A stretch of 64,000 nucleotides of DNA from Fictibacillus arsenicus (GCF_001999465.1 NZ_MQMF01000002.1:744001-808000), one strand, 5' to 3'. Numbered from the stretch's first letter, positions 16,826-25,409 are shown. Numbers and translations are program-made. Notes: generated from the sequence alone by a model not told the origin.

Positions 16826-18286
16826 ATGAAAAAACAAATTATGACCGCGCTTCTGCTTGTTACGGTTCTCGCGGCAATGGAAGGTACGATTGTCAGTACC
16901 GCCGTACCTCGTATCACGAGTGATCTATCGGGGATTGAACTTGTTAGCTGGGTGTATGCGGTATACATGCTGGCGACTGCTGTATCGACGCCGATCTATG
17001 GTAAGCTTGCCGACTTGTTCGGGCGGAAGAAGGTTATCTTATCTGGAATCGTCCTTTTTTTGGTAGGATCTGCACTCTGCGGAATTGCCATGTCGATGGA
17101 ACAGCTTATCTTCTATCGCGCGATTCAAGGTCTTGGTGCTGGAGCGGTTATGCCAATCACGATGACAATTATCGGAGATCTCTATTCCGAAGCGAAGGAC
17201 AGAGCGAAAGCACAAGGCTGGATCTCAGCCGTTTGGGGAGTGGCTGGCGTTTTAGGACCATTGATGGGCGGCTTTTTAGTCGATACCCTTTCATGGCGCT
17301 ACATCTTTTTCTTAAACATTCCGTTCGGTCTTCTTGCGTTCTTCATGCTAGTCGTTAACTATAAGGAAGATCTTACAAAAGAAAAACCATACATTGATTA
17401 CAAAGGCGCTGTAACTTTCTCGCTCGGGACGATTGCTTTCCTGTATGCCCTTTTAACTGGAAGCCAGACGCAGGAATGGACGAGCCCGACGATCATCGGA
17501 CTTTTCTTCTTCGCACTTATTACGTTTGTAGTTTTTGTGAGAATTGAGCTGAAATCGCCGGAACCACTTATTCCGCTTAATCTGTTTAAAAATCGAAGTG
17601 TTCTGATCGTGAACACGCTAACGCTCATTGTCGGGGCTATTATTATATGTATCACGATCTACTTGCCGATCTGGAGTCAAGGAGTTATGGGAAAAACCGC
17701 AACACAAGCAGGGTTCATCCTCATGCCACTTCCGGTGTTTTGGACTCTTGGGTCGCTGATCGTTGGGAACCTCGTTGGAAAGATTAAAGAAAACTGGATC
17801 ATCACACTCGGATTAACGGTTGTTGCCGCAGCATCAGCCATCTTTTTCTCGTTAACCGCACATTCTCCTGAGTTCTTGATCTATGTAGCATCAGGCGTGC
17901 TGGGACTCGGAATGGGTCTGATGATGCCAGTCTTTATGGTGATCATCCAATCCTCTGTCCCATCAAGCAAAAGAGGGGTGGCTGTGGCATCGAACACCTT
18001 TACCAACACGTTCAGCCAGACACTTGGTTCAGCCGTATTCGGAACGATCTTCAATATTATTACTCTTTCAAAAGCAGAGAAAGAAGGTCAAGACGATTTG
18101 AATCTAAACGCATCCTTTGAACATGGAAATCTTCCATCCGAAAAACTCGTTCAGCTTCAAGAGATATTGGCTTCAGGCATTCATGCAATCTATGGGGTGA
18201 TGCTGCTGCTCGTCATTATAGGAGTCGGAATTTCTTTTTTGCTAGTAAAACAACGGGACCGATCAGTTGAGGAGTCTTCCTATTAA
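16826..18286 (+). CDS. DHA2-family (EmrB/QacA type) multidrug efflux transporter
   Basis: This 486-residue major facilitator protein has about 14 hydrophobic segments, the drug:H+ antiporter DHA2 layout. MFS motif A is present (GKLADLFGRKKV, residues 57-68), and the motif D-like LAAMEGTIVSTAVPRI in helix 1 is typical of EmrB/Bmr3/LmrB pumps. TTTTTTGAGGAGG precedes the ATG at 16826. It stands alone, divergent from the RpiR gene, with its own terminator at 18293. It probably exports drugs or lipophilic compounds; the substrate cannot be read from sequence. Confidence 0.85.
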   Translation: MKKQIMTALLLVTVLAAMEGTIVSTAVPRITSDLSGIELVSWVYAVYMLATAVSTPIYGKLADLFGRKKVILSGIVLFLVGSALCGIAMSMEQLIFYRAIQGLGAGAVMPITMTIIGDLYSEAKDRAKAQGWISAVWGVAGVLGPLMGGFLVDTLSWRYIFFLNIPFGLLAFFMLVVNYKEDLTKEKPYIDYKGAVTFSLGTIAFLYALLTGSQTQEWTSPTIIGLFFFALITFVVFVRIELKSPEPLIPLNLFKNRSVLIVNTLTLIVGAIIICITIYLPIWSQGVMGKTATQAGFILMPLPVFWTLGSLIVGNLVGKIKENWIITLGLTVVAAASAIFFSLTAHSPEFLIYVASGVLGLGMGLMMPVFMVIIQSSVPSSKRGVAVASNTFTNTFSQTLGSAVFGTIFNIITLSKAEKEGQDDLNLNASFEHGNLPSEKLVQLQEILASGIHAIYGVMLLLVIIGVGISFLLVKQRDRSVEESSY

Positions 18287-18292
18287 AACACG

Positions 18293-18326
18293 AAAACACG
18301 CTTAGGATGATTTCCAGGCGTGTTTT
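18293..18326 (+). terminator. Terminator of the MFS gene
   Basis: AAAACACGC pairs with GCGTGTTTT, then TTTTCT follows. Confidence 0.8.
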
Positions 18327-18363
18327 GTTTTCTATCCAGATGTTATATATAAATGACTATTCC

Positions 18364-18460
18364 TGGATTGAAGGGCAAATCTCGTGGATTAAATGCCAAA
18401 ACTTTTGGATTCACAGCCCAAACTTTTGGATTCACCCTCGAAATTTGTGGATTCATTTTA
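18364..18460. repeat. Period-21 intergenic array, TGGATT class
   Basis: The TGGATT cores start at 18364, 18385, 18406, 18427 and 18448, exactly 21 bp apart each time. Cores are usually preceded by CG or TTT and followed by CA/AA. The intervening 15 bp vary. It fills the gap between two convergent genes. Confidence 0.85.
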
Positions 18461-18463
18461 AAC

Positions 18464-19318
18464 TCAAACTTTTTGTGTAGTGTTTAATAACCAGTTAATC
18501 ACATTTTCTTTGAAGTTCGGGTCTTTCCATGCGGTAATGGCACCATGCTCGCCATGGATTTTTATGAGGTTCTGAAAAAACTGATCCCCGATGAGATAAC
18601 CTAACCGATTGTAGCCAAACTTTAATCCTCCATTGATGGAGAACCATTCTTTAAATACTGCAAATGGTGTTTCAGTTGTTACATCCTTTGCAAATTCGGA
18701 AATGACTTTTTCTTGGTTTCGACTAAAAAACTGCAGCCATTCTTCTCCTTCATCATCAAAGGAAAAATACACAGATTCTTTAATGCCTTTTGCGGTTTGT
18801 CTGGAGAAATGGGTTGCTGCTCCTTCTTGATAAAGCCATGTTAACGGACTGTTCCAATCGACATTTAACCAGTTTATCCCTGCATCATTTGAAATGATGT
18901 TGTGTGCAGCATGACCAAATTCATGTGCTACGATCGTTCTTAAGTGGTCTGGGACGGGTGATAATTTTTCTAGAGCAAAGGTGATGTTCGGAATGATTTG
19001 ACGGTATGTATATGCATTAGAGCCAAACCCTCCTACAATGAGGTTGATGTCTACGGGAAACGATACATGGTAGTTGCTCTCATAGTGTTCATCAGTTTCA
19101 TGTATGATAGGCACAATATTTTTGTAAACACGGTCAATATCGGATAAAACGTCTGGATATTTCTCTAATGAAGCCTGATGCCTTTCTTCTGTATCTTTGC
19201 AATGATAAGCAAAATATTCTTTAAATATCTCTGGGTACTCTTCGTAATAATTCCTCAAGAATTGGATAGAAGAATGATAGTTTTGCTTAAAATATGGAAT
19301 TGTATCAATGATCTGCAT
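18464..19318 (-). CDS. Putative zinc-dependent protease (gluzincin-like)
   Basis: The 284-residue soluble protein contains HEFGH (His132 and His136) and, 29 residues further on, WLYQEGAATHF. This gives the HExxH...E pattern of gluzincin metallopeptidases. The rest is helical and resembles the DUF2268/YjaZ-like group of predicted zinc proteases. No signal peptide or membrane helix is seen, so it acts inside the cell. The start at 19318 is preferred because GGGGGATAAT precedes it. Neighbours are unrelated and the substrate is unknown. Confidence 0.65.
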   Translation of the reverse strand: MQIIDTIPYFKQNYHSSIQFLRNYYEEYPEIFKEYFAYHCKDTEERHQASLEKYPDVLSDIDRVYKNIVPIIHETDEHYESNYHVSFPVDINLIVGGFGSNAYTYRQIIPNITFALEKLSPVPDHLRTIVAHEFGHAAHNIISNDAGINWLNVDWNSPLTWLYQEGAATHFSRQTAKGIKESVYFSFDDEGEEWLQFFSRNQEKVISEFAKDVTTETPFAVFKEWFSINGGLKFGYNRLGYLIGDQFFQNLIKIHGEHGAITAWKDPNFKENVINWLLNTTQKV

Positions 19319-19454
19319 ATTATCCCCCATGCTTATGTTATGCCCTTTTTACTGATTTTACCACATTCTATGAATAACCATCATATCCGTCTATACCTTG
19401 CTGCATCCACACTCATATACTATTACATCTAGTATTCTGAGGGGAGTGGAGCTT

Positions 19455-20246
19455 ATGGGTAAAGATAAGAAAGTTTATGAATATGATGGCCATCTTGCTA
19501 TGTTTTTGGCTGTCATGTGTCATCAAGCTTATCAATTAAGTGACGGAAAAACGTTCACACTCCCAAGTGGGTATTCTCTGAAGTGCCCCATCCCTTCTAC
19601 TTCCGGTGAGATCTTCGGTTTTATCGCAGAATCTGCTGATCACGTTGTCGTCGTTTTTCGCGGAACTTCAACGGTAAAAAACGTATCCTCCTACTTAGAT
19701 ATCCCTCAAGTTACGTATCCCTTTGTGAAAAACAGCGGTAAAACGCACCGCGGAATCACCCGCATCTATTCAGCCTCCCGAAGTATTATTTTAACAACCC
19801 TTATGAGACTTTCCCCAGAGAAAAAACTGCTTGTGACAGGTCATAGCCTCGGTGCTTGTCTAGCTACCCTTTTTACATTAGATGCTACCTTGAACACACC
19901 ATTTAACAACCCTATTCTTTATACCTTTGCAAGTTTGCCGATCGGAAATACGGAGTTCGTAAGGAGATTTTATAAAGAAGTTAAAAATAGCACACGAATC
20001 ATAAATGTGTACGACACCGTTACGAACCATATAACCCCTTTATTATTTCGAAAAGAACCTCTCATGAACATGCAGGTCGGAGAGGAGTTTCGTTTGAATT
20101 TCGAAAACTGCAGTGTCAGGCTGAACCATAAGATCGTGTGCTATTTTAATCAACTACGTAAGATTTATCCGAAGTTCGCGAAAAAAATGTGTAAGGATAA
20201 TCCAGGTTTCTGTCCAGATACGTCTAGGTGCAGTGGAGATTTTTGA
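19455..20246 (+). CDS. Class 3 lipase-family alpha/beta hydrolase
   Basis: The 263-residue protein has the nucleophile elbow GHSLGACLATLF (Ser131). The probable catalytic Asp is in NVYDTVTNHITP near residue 190, and a late His is in LNHKIVCYF. VVVFRGTS near residue 67 is the usual lid/oxyanion block of lipase_3 proteins. No signal peptide is seen, which suggests an intracellular esterase/lipase. The C-terminus is Cys-rich (CKDNPGFCPDTSRCSGDF). GGGGAGTGGAGCTT precedes the ATG. It is monocistronic. Confidence 0.78.
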   Translation: MGKDKKVYEYDGHLAMFLAVMCHQAYQLSDGKTFTLPSGYSLKCPIPSTSGEIFGFIAESADHVVVVFRGTSTVKNVSSYLDIPQVTYPFVKNSGKTHRGITRIYSASRSIILTTLMRLSPEKKLLVTGHSLGACLATLFTLDATLNTPFNNPILYTFASLPIGNTEFVRRFYKEVKNSTRIINVYDTVTNHITPLLFRKEPLMNMQVGEEFRLNFENCSVRLNHKIVCYFNQLRKIYPKFAKKMCKDNPGFCPDTSRCSGDF

Positions 20247-20250
20247 CCCA

Positions 20251-20287
20251 TAAAAAAACCACAGTGACGCAATCGCTTCACTATGGT
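20251..20287 (-). terminator. Terminator of the DUF4023-like gene
   Basis: On the minus strand ACCATAGTGA pairs with TCACTGTGGT (one G-U pair), then TTTTTTT follows. Confidence 0.75.
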
Positions 20288-20300
20288 CCAGACATATAAT

Positions 20301-20429
20301 TTACTTGTTTGTGCTATGCTGCTTGTTCGGCAATTTCTGTCCAGGATTTCCTTTTCCCTGCTTTTTGTTCTTTTCTTGCTTCTCCTGATCATCATGCAAT
20401 TTTTCTACAAAATCACTCGTGTTTTCCAT
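20301..20429 (-). CDS. DUF4023-like small hydrophilic protein
   Basis: This 42-residue protein (start MENTSDFVEKLHDDQEKQ, end PGQKLPNKQHSTNK) is Lys/Gln/Asn-rich and without hydrophobic segments. AGGAGG lies 9 nt before the ATG, and a strong terminator follows, so it is a complete unit. The ENT(S/N)DFV...QEKQE...KLPNKQHS pattern matches what I recall of DUF4023 proteins of Bacillaceae, whose function is unknown; small proteins of this composition are often spore-associated. Confidence 0.7.
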   Translation of the reverse strand: MENTSDFVEKLHDDQEKQEKNKKQGKGNPGQKLPNKQHSTNK

Positions 20430-20704
20430 CTTATAGCCTCCTAAGGAATCATTCATTTGTTACTATTTCCCTTTTGAAGGAAATTACTCATATCGTTTCC
20501 TAAGATAGAACAATTTCCTAATATACCCTATGATTGCAAATTAAAAACCTGTCTAAGGCTGAGTTAGTAGAATAGTACAGTAATTTGTCATAACTTCCTA
20601 CTTTTAGCGTACATTTTTTATTTTGTAAAAATAGAGCAAGTGCTTCATGCCCGCACTTTTCTTAACTGATAATATATAGAAAAAAGTGGAGAAAGGAGCC
20701 AATT

Positions 20705-21325
20705 ATGAAAGATTTTATAAGGAAAGTTATAACTTTATTTGTTTTAGCTGCGGTGCTGTTTGTACCTTCAAATGTACAAGCTCATGGTTTGTTAAAGGTC
20801 GGCAATCAAGGATATGAGGTGTCAGAGCTACAGCAAAATTTGAAAGAGATGGGTTTCTTTTATGGTCCAGTTACAGGGTTTTATGGTCCGATTACCGAGA
20901 GAGCTGTCATGGATTTTCAGTATAAGTCCAATCTGTCTTCAGATGGCGTTGCAGGTCCTGCAACCTTTTTGATGCTTAATGAAGTTGAAAAAATGGCAAG
21001 AGTCGTTCACGGAGAAGCAAGAGGCGAGTCATACATAGGAAAAGTGGCTGTGGCGGCTGTAATCTTAAATCGAATCGATGATGCCTCATTCCCTGATAAC
21101 GTGGGAGATGTCATTCATCAAACGAATGCATTTACTGCTGTTCATGATGGACAATATCATTTAAAACCTAATAGCTATGCTTATCGTGCTGTATTCGATG
21201 CGATGCAGGGCTGGGATCCTACATACGGTTCCGTTTATTATTACAACCCTGATCTTGCGACGAACACCTGGATTTTCACCAGACAATCTGTAACGAAGAT
21301 TGGCAATCACCTCTTTGCCCGATAA
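20705..21325 (+). CDS. SleB/YkvT-like spore cortex-lytic hydrolase
   Basis: The 206-residue exported protein has a signal peptide (residues 1-26, cut near VQA-HG), a PG_binding_1 domain (30-90, LKVGNQGYEVSELQQNLKEMGFF) and a Hydrolase_2 domain (95-206, ARVVHGEARGESYIGKVAVAAVILNR, NAFTAV, GSVYYYNP). SleB is a lytic transglycosylase that degrades muramic-lactam cortex peptidoglycan in germination; the essential Glu is expected in HGEARGE. Unlike canonical sleB it has no ypeB downstream, so YkvT-like is a reasonable alternative. GGAGAAAGGAGCC precedes the ATG. Confidence 0.82.
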   Translation: MKDFIRKVITLFVLAAVLFVPSNVQAHGLLKVGNQGYEVSELQQNLKEMGFFYGPVTGFYGPITERAVMDFQYKSNLSSDGVAGPATFLMLNEVEKMARVVHGEARGESYIGKVAVAAVILNRIDDASFPDNVGDVIHQTNAFTAVHDGQYHLKPNSYAYRAVFDAMQGWDPTYGSVYYYNPDLATNTWIFTRQSVTKIGNHLFAR

Positions 21326-21330
21326 CGACG

Positions 21331-21366
21331 AAACCTCCTTCTAATTATGAAGGAGGTTTGTTTTTT
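21331..21366 (+). terminator. Terminator of the SleB-like gene
   Basis: AAACCTCCTTC pairs with GAAGGAGGTTT, then GTTTTTT follows. The same stem recurs at 22228. It may work in both directions for the converging DinB gene. Confidence 0.88.
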
Positions 21367-21868
21367 ATCTCACTAATACTTTCTTTTCGAGCTCACTCTT
21401 CTGTCTCAGGTGATGACGAAAATGCATGCCGATTAAGTCGTACCATTCCCGTGCGTTAAGCCATCCAAAGCCACCATGTCTTATTTTGTAGTTTGGATTT
21501 ATTGAGTCTACTTTTCCTTCACAATCCTTCATCCTTTCAATGACCTGGTCGATTCTCCTTATTAGTTCTTCATTGGTTTCTGAGTTATTTGGAGGAGCAT
21601 TCATTTCATCAGGTAAACGAATTTTAATTGGCGGGAATCCTCCAATTCGAAACAATTTTTCACCAAATTCCGTCTTTCCGAGTTTTTGCTCTTCCGCTGC
21701 TTCCGTACAAGAATCGACATGATTAAGGTATTCATGAGCAACAAGAATCACATGGTCGTACATTTGACATAGTGACCAAACCCCGGTTTCAGGTATATGT
21801 CTCAGCTGCTCCACAGAATAATTGTGAAGGTCACTTTTGTATGTTTCGATTAATTGAAGATCGTTCAT
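21365..21868 (-). CDS. DinB-family protein
   Basis: The 167 residues form a predicted four-helix bundle with the three His positions of the DinB/YfiT metal site: VWSLCQMYDHVILVAHEYLNHV (helix 2) and GMHFRHHLRQ (near residue 150). DinB-like proteins act as thiol (bacillithiol/mycothiol)-dependent transferases or have unknown roles. AAGGCGGTG is upstream of the ATG. It converges on the SleB-like gene. The other DinB protein of the window (40192) is clearly distinct in sequence. Confidence 0.75.
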   Translation of the reverse strand: MNDLQLIETYKSDLHNYSVEQLRHIPETGVWSLCQMYDHVILVAHEYLNHVDSCTEAAEEQKLGKTEFGEKLFRIGGFPPIKIRLPDEMNAPPNNSETNEELIRRIDQVIERMKDCEGKVDSINPNYKIRHGGFGWLNAREWYDLIGMHFRHHLRQKSELEKKVLVR

Positions 21869-21931
21869 ACAAACACCGCCTTAAACGTTTTTTTCGTAAC
21901 CTGTTTTCGAATCCATTGTAGTTGAATGTAA

Positions 21932-22141
21932 TTGATTTCCGCTCCAGGCTGCTCGCTTTCCACGGGGCGTGCGGTGAGCCTCCTGCCGCTTCACGCCATT
22001 AGGAGTCTCCACCTGACCGCTTCAGAGAAGTATTATTGCTCCTGCGTCTACAAGTAAATGCTACCGGCGTGAGCTTCCTCGTCGCATGCCTAGCGAGAAG
22101 CTTCTCATGTAGAAGGCACGCACCTTGCGCTCCAATCAACT
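21932..22141. repeat. Dispersed GC-rich repeat, long form (copy 2)
   Basis: The element starts TTGATTTCCGCTCCAGGCT and ends CGCTCCAATCAACT. It is almost identical in its middle part to the inverted copy at 35483, so that the same 31-residue peptide (starting MLLRLQVNATGVSFLVACLA) can be read from both. It carries the extra internal module that is absent from the short copies. The 85 bp to 22226 hold nothing recognisable. Confidence 0.88.
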
Positions 22142-22227
22142 TGATGATGATGAATAATAGAAAATCCAATAGCAACAAGTCTTTAGTAAAGAGCCATTCC
22201 GTTAGTTTAAACTTCGCCCTTAAATAG

Positions 22228-22258
22228 AAACCTCCTTCTTTTAATAAGAAGGAGGTTT
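22228..22258 (-). terminator. Terminator of the coiled-coil membrane protein gene
   Basis: AAACCTCCTTCTT pairs with AAGAAGGAGGTTT over a 5-nt loop, 8 bp past the stop at 22266. Confidence 0.8.
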
Positions 22259-22265
22259 ACGTTAT

Positions 22266-23162
22266 TTATTGGAATGTCTTGCTTACAGTAACGAATTCAC
22301 GGTAGCCTGAGCGTGTTAAGTGATAATGCGAATCCAGGAAACCATCTCGCACTAATGAATCAAGTGTCTCTGTCGGAATTACATCAATGACCCCATCTAA
22401 CCGCTGATTGAGATCCTCAAGAGAGGCATTTTTCAGTGTAACAGGATTCAGCATTCGAACGATCCCCTCAATTCTTGAATCTCTTTTTTGGAAAAACTGA
22501 GGCGTTTTCTTGAAAACATTTTGAATGCGTTCTTTAAACTGATTCAGTTCTTGTTTGGTGTTAAAGGATTCTGTTTCTTTCTCTCTGATTCTTTCATTAA
22601 AATATTTCATTTCTTCTTCATTTAATTGAGCTCGAGTAAATAGTTCATTATAAATCTGTGTTTTATCCATCTCAATTTTTGCAAGCTCTTCTTCTTTGAT
22701 GCGTTGTGTTTCAAAAATTTCTTCAGAGATTTTTTCTTCTTTTTCACTTTCTTCTAGCTCTTCTTCCGTTACATCTACCGCTTCAACAACTTCATCTTCT
22801 TCCACTTTTTCATCAAAAAGGTCAAGCTGCGTCTGATCTGGCTCTTCCACTTTTTCCTCGGCTATTTGCATTTCCGGCTGTTGAACTGGTTTGCTTTTCG
22901 TATAAGACTCAAGCATCTTTTCCAGCTTATTGATCTTATTGAAATAGATTAGAGTAACTGCGATTGCAAATAACGAGCAAAACAATGAGATGAAATCTGA
23001 AAAACGGAAAACAAATGGCGCTGTTGCGATTTTGTAGAATAATAAAAGTGCGAATGCGCCTATGATGATAATCTTCAGCCAGCTTTCACGGTTCTTGATC
23101 TCATCAGATTTCGGTTCTTGATTTTTATTTTTGTTTGATAGCATTGAAATACGTTTCATCAT
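22266..23162 (-). CDS. Membrane-anchored acidic coiled-coil protein of unknown function
   Basis: The 298 residues begin with a basic segment and two membrane helices (about 30-50 and 55-75). A strongly acidic coiled coil follows (90-210, many EE/EK and FDEKVEEDEVVEAVDVTEEELEESE), then a globular C-terminus (FKKTPQFFQKRDSRIEGIVRMLNPVTLKNASLEDLNQRL..., ending HYHLTRSGYREFVTVSKTF). AAAGAGGTAAG precedes the ATG pair. I recognise no family. The architecture suggests a structural or scaffold protein on the inner face of the membrane. Confidence 0.7.
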   Translation of the reverse strand: MMKRISMLSNKNKNQEPKSDEIKNRESWLKIIIIGAFALLLFYKIATAPFVFRFSDFISLFCSLFAIAVTLIYFNKINKLEKMLESYTKSKPVQQPEMQIAEEKVEEPDQTQLDLFDEKVEEDEVVEAVDVTEEELEESEKEEKISEEIFETQRIKEEELAKIEMDKTQIYNELFTRAQLNEEEMKYFNERIREKETESFNTKQELNQFKERIQNVFKKTPQFFQKRDSRIEGIVRMLNPVTLKNASLEDLNQRLDGVIDVIPTETLDSLVRDGFLDSHYHLTRSGYREFVTVSKTFQ

Positions 23163-23289
23163 CTTACCTCTTTCGTAGAGATTGTCGTGCAGCTCTTTAT
23201 TTTAAACGATAATTTGAGAAGTGGAAAGTGAAAACACTAAATCATCATATCGTTATCATTTCTTTATCAGAACAAAAATATCTAACTTT

Positions 23290-23303
23290 AGGACATATGT
23301 CCT
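23290..23303. promoter_or_regulatory. Palindromic site upstream of the DMT-Crp-DMT operon
   Basis: AGGACATATGTCCT is a perfect 14-bp palindrome 61 bp before the first gene of an operon that encodes its own Crp/Fnr-type regulator. Autoregulation by that regulator is inferred. Confidence 0.45.
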
Positions 23304-23363
23304 TTCCAACATAAGTGGATCTGTTTTTTAATTAGGAAAGAAATTGAGTTGGGAAGTGAGATT

Positions 23364-23789
23364 ATGAGAGGTGTTATCTTTGCTTTTTTAGCCGGGGGCT
23401 TCATTACGCTGCAGGGTGTAGCGAATTCCCGTATCAGTCAAGACATCGGTGCTTGGCAAGCTGCTACTGTTACACAGTTAACTGGCTTCCTGATGGCAAT
23501 ATTGATCGTCATGATCGTTCGAGATGGAAAGTGGAAAAGATTTAAAGGTGTAAAACCTTTGTATTTGACTGGCGGCTCGTTTGCCGCTGTCGTCATTTAT
23601 GGTAATATTTTTTCGATTCATAAGATCGGTGTTACCCTTTCCATTGCCGTTATCCTTATCGCACAGCTGGCGATTACTTTCTTAGTCGATGGCAGAGGCT
23701 GGTTTGGGGTAATGAAACAGAAAATGAGGCTGCCGCAGTTCATCGGAATAGGAATGATGATCGCAGGCGTGGTGATTCTGAAGTTTTGA
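23364..23789 (+). CDS. YdcZ/DUF606-family DMT transporter subunit (first copy)
   Basis: The 141-residue protein has five hydrophobic segments and the family start MRGVIFAFLAGGFITLQGVANSRIS, plus GRGWFGVMKQKMRLPQFIGIGMMIAGVVIL at the end. DUF606 proteins are drug/metabolite-superfamily half-size transporters that often occur as pairs and presumably form heterodimers. A second copy lies two genes downstream. The ATG at 23364 follows GGGAAGTGAGATT. A 52-bp gap leads to the Crp-like gene. Confidence 0.78.
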   Translation: MRGVIFAFLAGGFITLQGVANSRISQDIGAWQAATVTQLTGFLMAILIVMIVRDGKWKRFKGVKPLYLTGGSFAAVVIYGNIFSIHKIGVTLSIAVILIAQLAITFLVDGRGWFGVMKQKMRLPQFIGIGMMIAGVVILKF

Positions 23790-23841
23790 TGATATGATTT
23801 TTGAAAATAAGTATTGAAAAGTCATGGGGTGAATAACAGGA

Positions 23842-24546
23842 ATGAAAGAGATTCAGGATCCTAAGCTGCTCGAGCATTATCTTCAAATACATGGTATCGA
23901 AAACATCTTTAACGAGGAAGTGAAGCCTCATCTATCGTTATTCAGCTTTGATCATGGAGAGTTAATTTGTTCTCAAGGTGATCCCCCTGATTGTTTGTAT
24001 GTGCTCGTTAAAGGAAAGGTGAAGATTTTCACTACTTCCCCAGAAGGCAAAACGCTGATCCTCTCTTTTAAAAAGCCGCTGGATTCCATCGGTGACATCG
24101 AGTACGTGCAGCATGGGACCGAGTTTATTAATACGGTAGAGGCTGTTTCAACCGTTCACATGATTGGTGTTCACCATCGCTATCTGAGGAAGTACGCGAA
24201 TGACCATACCCCGCTTTTAAAATTTTTGCTGGAAGTGATCACGCAAAAATTTTATGTCAAATCCAGTTCTTTAAGCTTTAACCTTCTATATCCCGTTGAA
24301 GTACGGTTCGCCAGCTACCTCCTTTCCGTTTGTTTTGAAGAGAATGACTCGCTTGCGACAGGCCGGTTGAGCACGGCACATCTGATGGATGCCGCGAATC
24401 TGATCGGTACGAGCTACAGGCACCTGAATCGCGTCATTCAGCATCTTTCCAAAGAAGGACTCATCGAACGTCATAACGGGTTTATTTTAGTCAAAGACAA
24501 AGACGGTTTAAGTGCGATCGCCGGTCACAATAACATCTACGAATAG
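23842..24546 (+). CDS. Crp/Fnr-family regulator (YeiL-like)
   Basis: The 234-residue protein has an N-terminal cyclic-nucleotide-binding-like beta-roll (residues 30-130, FDHGELICSQGDPPDCLYVLVKGKVKIFTTSPEGKTLIL) and a C-terminal winged helix (175-225, LSTAHLMDAANLIGTSYRHLNRVIQHLSKEGLIE). This resembles YeiL more than Fnr; no N-terminal Cys cluster for an Fe-S centre is seen, although Cys occurs in ELICSQ and PDCLY. It sits between two DMT half-transporter genes and probably controls them. The second transporter starts 16 bp after its stop. Confidence 0.82.
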   Translation: MKEIQDPKLLEHYLQIHGIENIFNEEVKPHLSLFSFDHGELICSQGDPPDCLYVLVKGKVKIFTTSPEGKTLILSFKKPLDSIGDIEYVQHGTEFINTVEAVSTVHMIGVHHRYLRKYANDHTPLLKFLLEVITQKFYVKSSSLSFNLLYPVEVRFASYLLSVCFEENDSLATGRLSTAHLMDAANLIGTSYRHLNRVIQHLSKEGLIERHNGFILVKDKDGLSAIAGHNNIYE

Positions 24547-24561
24547 AAAGGAGCGATTGAT

Positions 24562-25059
24562 ATGTTCTTAGGATTGTTCTTTGCGGTCTTAGCAGGACTG
24601 CTGGTCGGTCTGCAAAATATTTTTAACGCGAAAGTCAATGAACAAGCAGGTACTTGGGCAACTACTGCTTTGGTGCTGGGATTAGGGTTCCTGGCTTCTA
24701 TGACGCTTGGTCTTGTTTTTGAAGGCAGCAGTCTTTTTATTATGGATAACATGAAAACATGGCACTGGTTCAGCGGCTTGATCGGAGTAGGCGTGGTCGT
24801 TTGTCTCGTACAGGGAACTCGATTGCTAGGACCCACTTATGCCATTGCGATTGTCCTTACCTCACAGCTAGGATTTGCTTTATTATGGGACTCCCTCGGC
24901 TGGTTCGGTTTAGAGAAAATTCCTTTTACGTTTCAGCAGCTGATCGGTGTACTGGTGATCGCTGGAGGTGTAATCGTTTTTAAGTTTAGCGGCACGAAAG
25001 AAAAGAAAGAAGTTAAACAGGTTCAAAAAACATTGAATCAGTATACAGTGGGCAGATAG
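24562..25059 (+). CDS. YdcZ/DUF606-family DMT transporter subunit (second copy)
   Basis: The 165-residue protein has five membrane segments and the same family layout as the first copy (LGLFFAVLAGLLVGLQNIFNAKVNEQAG..., DSLGWFGLEKIPFTFQQLIGVLVIAGGVIVFKF), with a basic tail. GAAAGGAGCGATTGAT precedes the ATG. The pair likely assembles into a heteromeric exporter of unknown substrate, under the regulator encoded between them. Confidence 0.8.
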   Translation: MFLGLFFAVLAGLLVGLQNIFNAKVNEQAGTWATTALVLGLGFLASMTLGLVFEGSSLFIMDNMKTWHWFSGLIGVGVVVCLVQGTRLLGPTYAIAIVLTSQLGFALLWDSLGWFGLEKIPFTFQQLIGVLVIAGGVIVFKFSGTKEKKEVKQVQKTLNQYTVGR

Positions 25060-25089
25060 TGATACTGCAAGGTTTGTAATCTGTTAATC

Positions 25090-25121
25090 AAAACGACCAG
25101 ATTTTATTGTCTGGCCGTTTT
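25090..25121 (+). terminator. Terminator of the DMT-Crp-DMT operon
   Basis: AAAACGACCAGA pairs with TCTGGCCGTTTT, then C/T-rich bases follow. Confidence 0.78.
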
Positions 25122-25197
25122 CTTATACTCATTTTCAACTCATGTAACCGACCGTTGAATAAATCATTAACTGAAAGACCAATTTTGTTAGTGTTAT

Positions 25198-25409
25198 TTA
25201 TAACCTTACAATCACTTCGGTCCCGTCTTGTGTTTTCACATTAACTAACTCTAGACCTTTGTGCTTTTTCAGTTCTTGAATAATACGTATGAGCTCTGTT
25301 TTATCTATGGAAGGAATGGTAAAGGATATCTTTTTCTTATCTAGGTGAGGACCATCCTTTAATTGTTTACTGTCATATTACACCCATAATCTTTCATTTC
25401 ATGAGTCAT
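25198..25409 (-). pseudogene. Decayed small gene of unknown family
   Basis: On the minus strand ATG (25409) opens MTHEMKDYGCNMTVNN and stops. From just there another frame is open to 25198 and reads like a protein (LKDGPHLDKKKISFTIPSIDKTELIRIIQELKKHKGLELVNVKT, then QDGTEVIVRL). The second frame has no ATG, GTG or TTG near its start and no ribosome site. One frameshift would join the two. It is more likely a remnant than a gene. The rest of 25122-25456 holds nothing else. Confidence 0.35.

Noticed and set aside
22036-22227. Protein beginning MLLRLQVNATGVSFLVACLA
   Set aside because: The same peptide is read from the inverted repeat copy at 35363-35587; it reflects repeat identity, not a gene.
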